Assembly: GCA_947379975.1 (NCBI GenBank)
Contig: CANCPF010000032.1
Location: 1 to 17,800 of the forward strand
Length of the DNA: 17,800 nt
From: Methylophilaceae bacterium
GTDB lineage: Bacteria; Pseudomonadota; Gammaproteobacteria; Burkholderiales; Methylophilaceae
Direction: 5' to 3'
Shown here: in pieces, positions 14,601-17,800 of the stretch
How the letters are laid out: each line of letters starts with the position of its first letter
Numbering within the stretch: position 1 is the first letter of the stretch
Position numbers and translations under genes: made by a program
Notes under the pieces: model-generated
The model's database searches: none
Told to the model about the DNA's origin: nothing
What the model saw: only the letters and a program-made list of their open reading frames with translations

Positions 14601-14780
14601 TTATTCGCCTTTTGTAGACATTACTTTACGACCACGGTAATAACCGCTTGGGCTAATGTGGTGACGTAGATGCGTTTCGCCGGTTGTTGGCTCGACTGCT
14701 AAAGGTGGATTGACTAAAAAGTCATGTGAACGGTGCATACCACGTTTTGATGGTGACTTTTTGTTTTGCTGAACTGCCAT
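14601..14780 (-). CDS. rpmF: 50S ribosomal protein L32
   Basis: A 59-residue basic ribosomal protein starting MAVQQNKKSPSKRGMHRSHD and ending YYRGRKVMSTKGE, the typical L32 pattern in proteobacteria. It has no cysteines, so it is the zinc-independent form. ATG 14780 is chosen because GGAG lies 8 nt upstream. A longer reading would need a TTG start inside that ribosome site. It is the first gene after the strong promoter at 14891-14919 and is separated from plsX by terminator-like hairpins. The rpmF-plsX-fab linkage is classical. Confidence 0.97.
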   Translation of the reverse strand: MAVQQNKKSPSKRGMHRSHDFLVNPPLAVEPTTGETHLRHHISPSGYYRGRKVMSTKGE

Positions 14781-14890
14781 AATAAACTCCAATAAAATGA
14801 TTAAAACATCATCTCAATTACATACAAACTGACGCACTGTTGACAACAATCCATCACTAATTTAAGACTACGTTAAATTGCTAGTCGGTA

Positions 14891-14919
14891 ATTATAATGT
14901 AAAGCAAGCGCTTTGTCAG
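14891..14919 (-). promoter_or_regulatory. Strong sigma-70 promoter of the rpmF-plsX-fab operon
   Basis: On the minus strand, -35 CTGACA (14914-14919, one mismatch) and -10 TATAAT (14891-14896, perfect) are separated by 17 bp, close to ideal. Transcription would begin near 14884, giving a leader of about 100 nt before rpmF. It lies directly after the yceD stop, so rpmF and the fab genes can be expressed apart from yceD. Confidence 0.8.
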
Positions 14920-14933
14920 CCCTAATTGACATC

Positions 14934-15461
14934 TTAAGACTTAATTAAGCCTTTTAACACGGCAAACGGGTTTGGTTTTTCGCCACTTTGCGTAATAATT
15001 TCGCCACAATCTTCCTTGTGTATAGCCGCAATCGGCATAGCCATAATAATCTCATCTTCTATTAAAGCCACAATATCCATGGTTTGGCTAGCCTGCTGCA
15101 TATCTACATCATCAGCACTATCCACATCGCCCGCCTCAATATCCGTATCGCTAATATCACCGATTAGATAGTGGAAATTTAATGATAATTTAAGTGGCAT
15201 TTCATTCAGACAACGTTGGCAAGTTGTGGTCAGATTTGTTGCAATAGAAAGATCTAAAAGTTGCTGGCCAGCCGCATCCGTCTTACCTTGCAGTTGATAA
15301 CTAATAGTGCCTGCTGGGCGACTAATAGCCTTTGAATTTTCAGCAGAATGAATCAACAAGTCATTGAGTCTTGAGCAGTCTGCAAGCGATAAATCACCGG
15401 CAAGGCGCTCATTTTTCTTTGCAAAAGCAACGTTGTCGATAAAAAATGGTTGGTTAGTCAT
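14934..15461 (-). CDS. yceD: YceD/DUF177 family, 23S rRNA accumulation protein
   Basis: A 175-residue member of the DUF177 family (E. coli YceD is 173). Members affect 23S rRNA accumulation and are almost always encoded beside rpmF, as here. The family marks are Cys81-x2-Cys84 (TTTCQRCLNEM), Cys152 (HKEDCGE) and the conserved C-terminal KPNPFAVLKGLIKS. The middle part (105-122) is very acidic (DTDIEAGDVDSADDVD). The biochemical activity is not firmly known. The gene is divergent from pycA, with a 105-bp shared upstream region. No clear ribosome site was found before ATG 15461. It lies upstream of the rpmF promoter, so part of the operon may be read through from it. Confidence 0.92.
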   Translation of the reverse strand: MTNQPFFIDNVAFAKKNERLAGDLSLADCSRLNDLLIHSAENSKAISRPAGTISYQLQGKTDAAGQQLLDLSIATNLTTTCQRCLNEMPLKLSLNFHYLIGDISDTDIEAGDVDSADDVDMQQASQTMDIVALIEDEIIMAMPIAAIHKEDCGEIITQSGEKPNPFAVLKGLIKS

Positions 15462-15503
15462 ATTTAATGTTCTAAATTTGTGATTAAAATTGAACTATGG
15501 GGA

Positions 15504-15532
15504 TTTAGCTCTAAGCATGCCCATGTTACAAT
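15504..15532 (+). promoter_or_regulatory. Extended -10 promoter candidate for pycA
   Basis: TACAAT (15527-15532) is preceded directly by TGT (15524-15526), an extended -10. The -35 (TTTAGC, 15504-15509) is weak, at 17-bp spacing. The leader to the GTG start would be about 27 nt. It lies in the region shared with the divergent yceD gene. Confidence 0.4.
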
Positions 15533-15566
15533 TGCTGGGTTTGTGTGAATAATTAAGGCTTGCAGC

Positions 15567-16985
15567 GTGTTCAAAAAAATTCTTGTAGCTAATCGTGGTG
15601 AAATCGCTGTGCGTATTGTACGCGCTTGCTCAGAAATGGGCATTAAGTCTGTTGCGATTTATGCGGATGCTGATCGTCAAGCCTTACATGTTAAAAAAGC
15701 AGATGAAGCTTATAACATTGGCGCCGACCCGGTAGCCGGCTACTTAAATGCACATAATATCGTCAATTTAGCGGTAGCCTCCGGCTGCGATGCGTTGCAT
15801 CCAGGCTATGGTTTTTTATCAGAAAATCCTGAATTAGCAGAAATCTGCGAGCGCCGTGGCGTTAAATTTATTGGCCCTAATGCCAGCGTCATTCGCCAAA
15901 TGGGCGATAAAATTCAAGCTAGAAACGCCATGACTAACGCGGGCATACCTTGCACGCCTGGTAGTGACGGCAACTTAGCTAATCTTGATGAAGCGGTAGT
16001 TTTAGCCGCTAAGATTGGCTATCCAGTGATGCTGAAAGCCACTAATGGCGGCGGCGGTCGTGGTATTCGTCGTTGTGATAGCGAAAAAGAGCTTTTAAGT
16101 AATTATGATCGCGTGATTTCTGAAGCCAGCAAGGCGTTTGGTAAGCCTGAAGTGTTTTTAGAAAAATGCGTAGTAAACCCGCGCCATATTGAAGTACAAA
16201 TTTTAGGTGACTCTGAAGGTAACGTGATTCATCTATTTGAGCGCGACTGCTCAATACAGCGTCGCAATCAAAAACTGATTGAAATAGCCCCTTCCCCACA
16301 ACTTAGCCAAGCACAACGTGATTATATTGGCGGCTTAGCGGTAAAAGCAGCCAAAGCCGTTGGTTATGAAAATGCTGGAACAGTAGAGTTTTTGTTAGAT
16401 TCAGACAACACATTCTACTTTATGGAAATGAACACGCGCTTGCAAGTTGAGCATACTGTGACAGAAACCATTACCGGCATTGATATCGTGCAAGAGCAAA
16501 TCCGCGTTGCTTATAGTCTACCACTGCAATACGAGCAAAAAGATGTGCAGTTTAGAGGCTACGCCATGGAATTTCGTATTAATGCGGAAGATCCTAAAAA
16601 TGACTTTCTACCGAGTTTCGGTAAAATCACACGCTACTATGCGCCCGGCGGACCTGGTGTGCGTATGGATGCGGCGATTTACAGTGGCTATGTGATTCCG
16701 CCTTATTATGATTCTATGTGCGCGAAGCTTACCGTTTGGGCATTAGATTGGGATAGCGTGATTGAACGCGGTCGCCGAGCTTTAGATGATATGTTGATTT
16801 ATGGCGTAAAAACGACCATTCCATATTATCAAGAAATTTTAAAGCATGAAGATTTTAGAAATGCTGACTTCAATACTAGCTTTGTAGAATCGCATCCTGA
16901 ATTAACTAATTATAAGAATGAAATTCCACCAGAAATGATTGCGGCTGCAATTTCAGCGGCGATTGCTGCACATGAAGGCATTTAA
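15567..16985 (+). CDS. pycA: Pyruvate carboxylase subunit A (biotin carboxylase type)
   Basis: A 472-residue biotin carboxylase-fold protein that carboxylates biotin using ATP and bicarbonate. The N-terminus KILVANRGEIAVRI, Lys116, Lys157, the glycine-rich loop GGGGRGI (161-167), HIEVQ (207-211), Glu275, Glu287, Asn289 and Arg291 (MEMNTRLQVEHTVTE) are the ATP-grasp and active-site residues. The start is GTG 15567, supported by AAGG 8 nt upstream. Two points favour the PycA (accC2) form over acetyl-CoA carboxylase AccC: the length, about 470 against 449 for E. coli AccC, and the carboxyltransferase gene 132 bp downstream. No accB lies beside it. Pyruvate carboxylation would provide oxaloacetate. 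AccC remains a possible alternative. Confidence 0.85.
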   Translation: MFKKILVANRGEIAVRIVRACSEMGIKSVAIYADADRQALHVKKADEAYNIGADPVAGYLNAHNIVNLAVASGCDALHPGYGFLSENPELAEICERRGVKFIGPNASVIRQMGDKIQARNAMTNAGIPCTPGSDGNLANLDEAVVLAAKIGYPVMLKATNGGGGRGIRRCDSEKELLSNYDRVISEASKAFGKPEVFLEKCVVNPRHIEVQILGDSEGNVIHLFERDCSIQRRNQKLIEIAPSPQLSQAQRDYIGGLAVKAAKAVGYENAGTVEFLLDSDNTFYFMEMNTRLQVEHTVTETITGIDIVQEQIRVAYSLPLQYEQKDVQFRGYAMEFRINAEDPKNDFLPSFGKITRYYAPGGPGVRMDAAIYSGYVIPPYYDSMCAKLTVWALDWDSVIERGRRALDDMLIYGVKTTIPYYQEILKHEDFRNADFNTSFVESHPELTNYKNEIPPEMIAAAISAAIAAHEGI

Positions 16986-16986
16986 T

Positions 16987-17009
16987 GCCTAACTATTTAA
17001 TATTTAGGC
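16987..17009 (+). repeat. Stem-loop after pycA
   Basis: GCCTAA (16987-16992 region) pairs with TTAGGC (17004-17009), extended by AAT/ATT with one bulged base. No U tract follows, so it is not a standard terminator. It may protect pycA mRNA or separate processing of pycA and pycB. Confidence 0.35.
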
Positions 17010-17066
17010 CATTAAACAATGACGTCCAATAATATTTATTTTTAAAATAGCAAATAAAAACAATTC

Positions 17067-17095
17067 ATTGAACATACCAATCAATTGAACATACC
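17067..17095. repeat. 17-bp-period direct repeat before pycB
   Basis: ATTGAACATACC occurs at 17067-17078 and 17084-17095, a 17-bp period, 22 bp before the pycB start codon. It is either a short duplication or a paired regulator site in the pycA-pycB gap. Confidence 0.5.
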
Positions 17096-17117
17096 CATTA
17101 AAGTAAAGAGTTAAATT

Positions 17118-17800
17118 ATGACCCAAAAACCAAAAGTACATGTCACCGAACTAGTCTTACGCGACGGGCATCAATGCCACATTGCGACACGTATGCGTAC
17201 TGAAGATATGTTGCCAATATGCGCCAAATTAGACGCTATTGGTTTTTGGTCATTAGAAGCATGGGGCGGTGCTACGTTTGATGCCTGCGTGCGATATTTA
17301 AAAGAAGATCCTTGGGAACGCCTAAAAACATTACGTAAAGCTTTGCCTAACACGCGCATACAAATGTTGTTACGCGGTCAAAATTTGCTCGGCTACCGTC
17401 ATTATTCTGATGATGTAGTACGTGCCTTTGTACAAAAATCTGCTGATAATGGCGTAGACGTATTCCGTATTTTTGACGCTTTAAACGACACGCGTAACCT
17501 ACAAGTTTCTGTAGAAGCCGTCAAAAAAGCCGGCAAACATGCTGAAGGTACCATTAGCTACACTACCAGCCCAGTTCACGATGTAGCGCACTTTGTGGGT
17601 ATTGCTAAAGAGCTTGAAGCCATGGGATCAGATACCATTGCTATTAAAGACATGGCTGGTTTACTGACACCACAAGCCACTATTGAGCTGGTTAAAGCCT
17701 TACGCGCAAATGTAAATTTACCGATTCATATGCACACACATGCAACCAGTGGTTTAGCGAGTATGAATTTGTTACGCGCGCTTGAGAATGGCGCTTTAAT
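17118..17800 (+). CDS. pycB: Pyruvate carboxylase subunit B / oxaloacetate decarboxylase alpha-like (3' end outside window)
   Basis: The first 227 residues of a carboxyltransferase; the frame is still open at the window end, and homologues are about 600 residues with a C-terminal biotinyl domain. The TIM-barrel carboxyltransferase domain shows LRDGHQCHIATRMRT (14-28), GFWSLEAWGGATFD (42-55), LLRGQNLLGYRHY (84-96) and FRIFDALND. Lys177 (AIKDMAG) is the lysine that is carboxylated in this family, and HMHTH (204-208) carries the metal ligands His206 and His208. AAAGAG lies about 8 nt before ATG. The preceding pycA indicates two-subunit pyruvate carboxylase rather than a sodium-pump oxaloacetate decarboxylase. 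Family members often read LRDAHQS where this has LRDGHQC, a conservative change. Confidence 0.87.
   Translation, partial: MTQKPKVHVTELVLRDGHQCHIATRMRTEDMLPICAKLDAIGFWSLEAWGGATFDACVRYLKEDPWERLKTLRKALPNTRIQMLLRGQNLLGYRHYSDDVVRAFVQKSADNGVDVFRIFDALNDTRNLQVSVEAVKKAGKHAEGTISYTTSPVHDVAHFVGIAKELEAMGSDTIAIKDMAGLLTPQATIELVKALRANVNLPIHMHTHATSGLASMNLLRALENGAL

Noticed and set aside
14601..14792. Longer rpmF reading of 63 residues starting upstream of MAVQQ
   Set aside because: It would use a TTG start that overlaps the GGAG ribosome site; the ATG at 14780 has correct spacing and the usual L32 N-terminus.

Overview
The window looks like chromosomal DNA of a low-GC betaproteobacterium, most likely a Methylophilaceae-type methylotroph (Methylotenera, Methylobacillus or a relative). 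This is inferred from protein resemblance, the adjacent parE-parC pair, the gene order yceD-rpmF-plsX-fabH-fabD-fabG-acpP-fabF and the two-gene pyruvate carboxylase next to it. No 16S rRNA gene or other decisive marker is present.

Layout. (1) 1-444, plus strand: the C-terminal part of a sugar nucleotidyltransferase-like protein. (2) 535-1224, plus strand: one ORF that joins a MazE/AbrB-type antitoxin domain to a PIN (VapC-like) toxin domain. This is the most unusual object in the window. (3) 1248-3456, minus strand: a FixJ-like response regulator followed by a seven-helix membrane histidine kinase of unknown signal. (4) 3642-7918, minus strand: parE then parC, the two subunits of topoisomerase IV, separated by 2 nt. 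(5) 8001-8255, minus strand: a small acidic orphan protein; 8452-8625, plus strand: a 57-residue CDGSH iron-sulfur protein. (6) 8694-15461, minus strand: the phospholipid and fatty-acid initiation cluster yceD, rpmF, plsX, fabH, fabD, fabG, acpP, fabF, closed by a strong Rho-independent terminator. A near-consensus sigma-70 promoter sits between yceD and rpmF, an attenuator-like hairpin between rpmF and plsX, tandem promoter candidates before acpP, and another hairpin between acpP and fabF. (7) 15567-17800, plus strand: pycA and the start of pycB, divergent from yceD.

How the genes work together. The fab cluster supplies the ACP carrier, malonyl transfer (FabD), initiation (FabH), elongation (FabF) and ketoreduction (FabG), and PlsX channels acyl-ACP into phospholipid. 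RpmF and YceD link the cluster to ribosome production. PycA/PycB carboxylate pyruvate to oxaloacetate, the likely anaplerotic route. ParE/ParC decatenate chromosomes.

Most of the window is housekeeping. The candidates for something new are the fused antitoxin-toxin ORF with a changed active-site residue, and the regulatory structures inside the fab operon. There is no gene-free stretch over 300 bases; the longest gap, 8256-8451, holds only a weak bulged inverted repeat. I saw no tRNA or rRNA genes, CRISPR array or insertion sequence.
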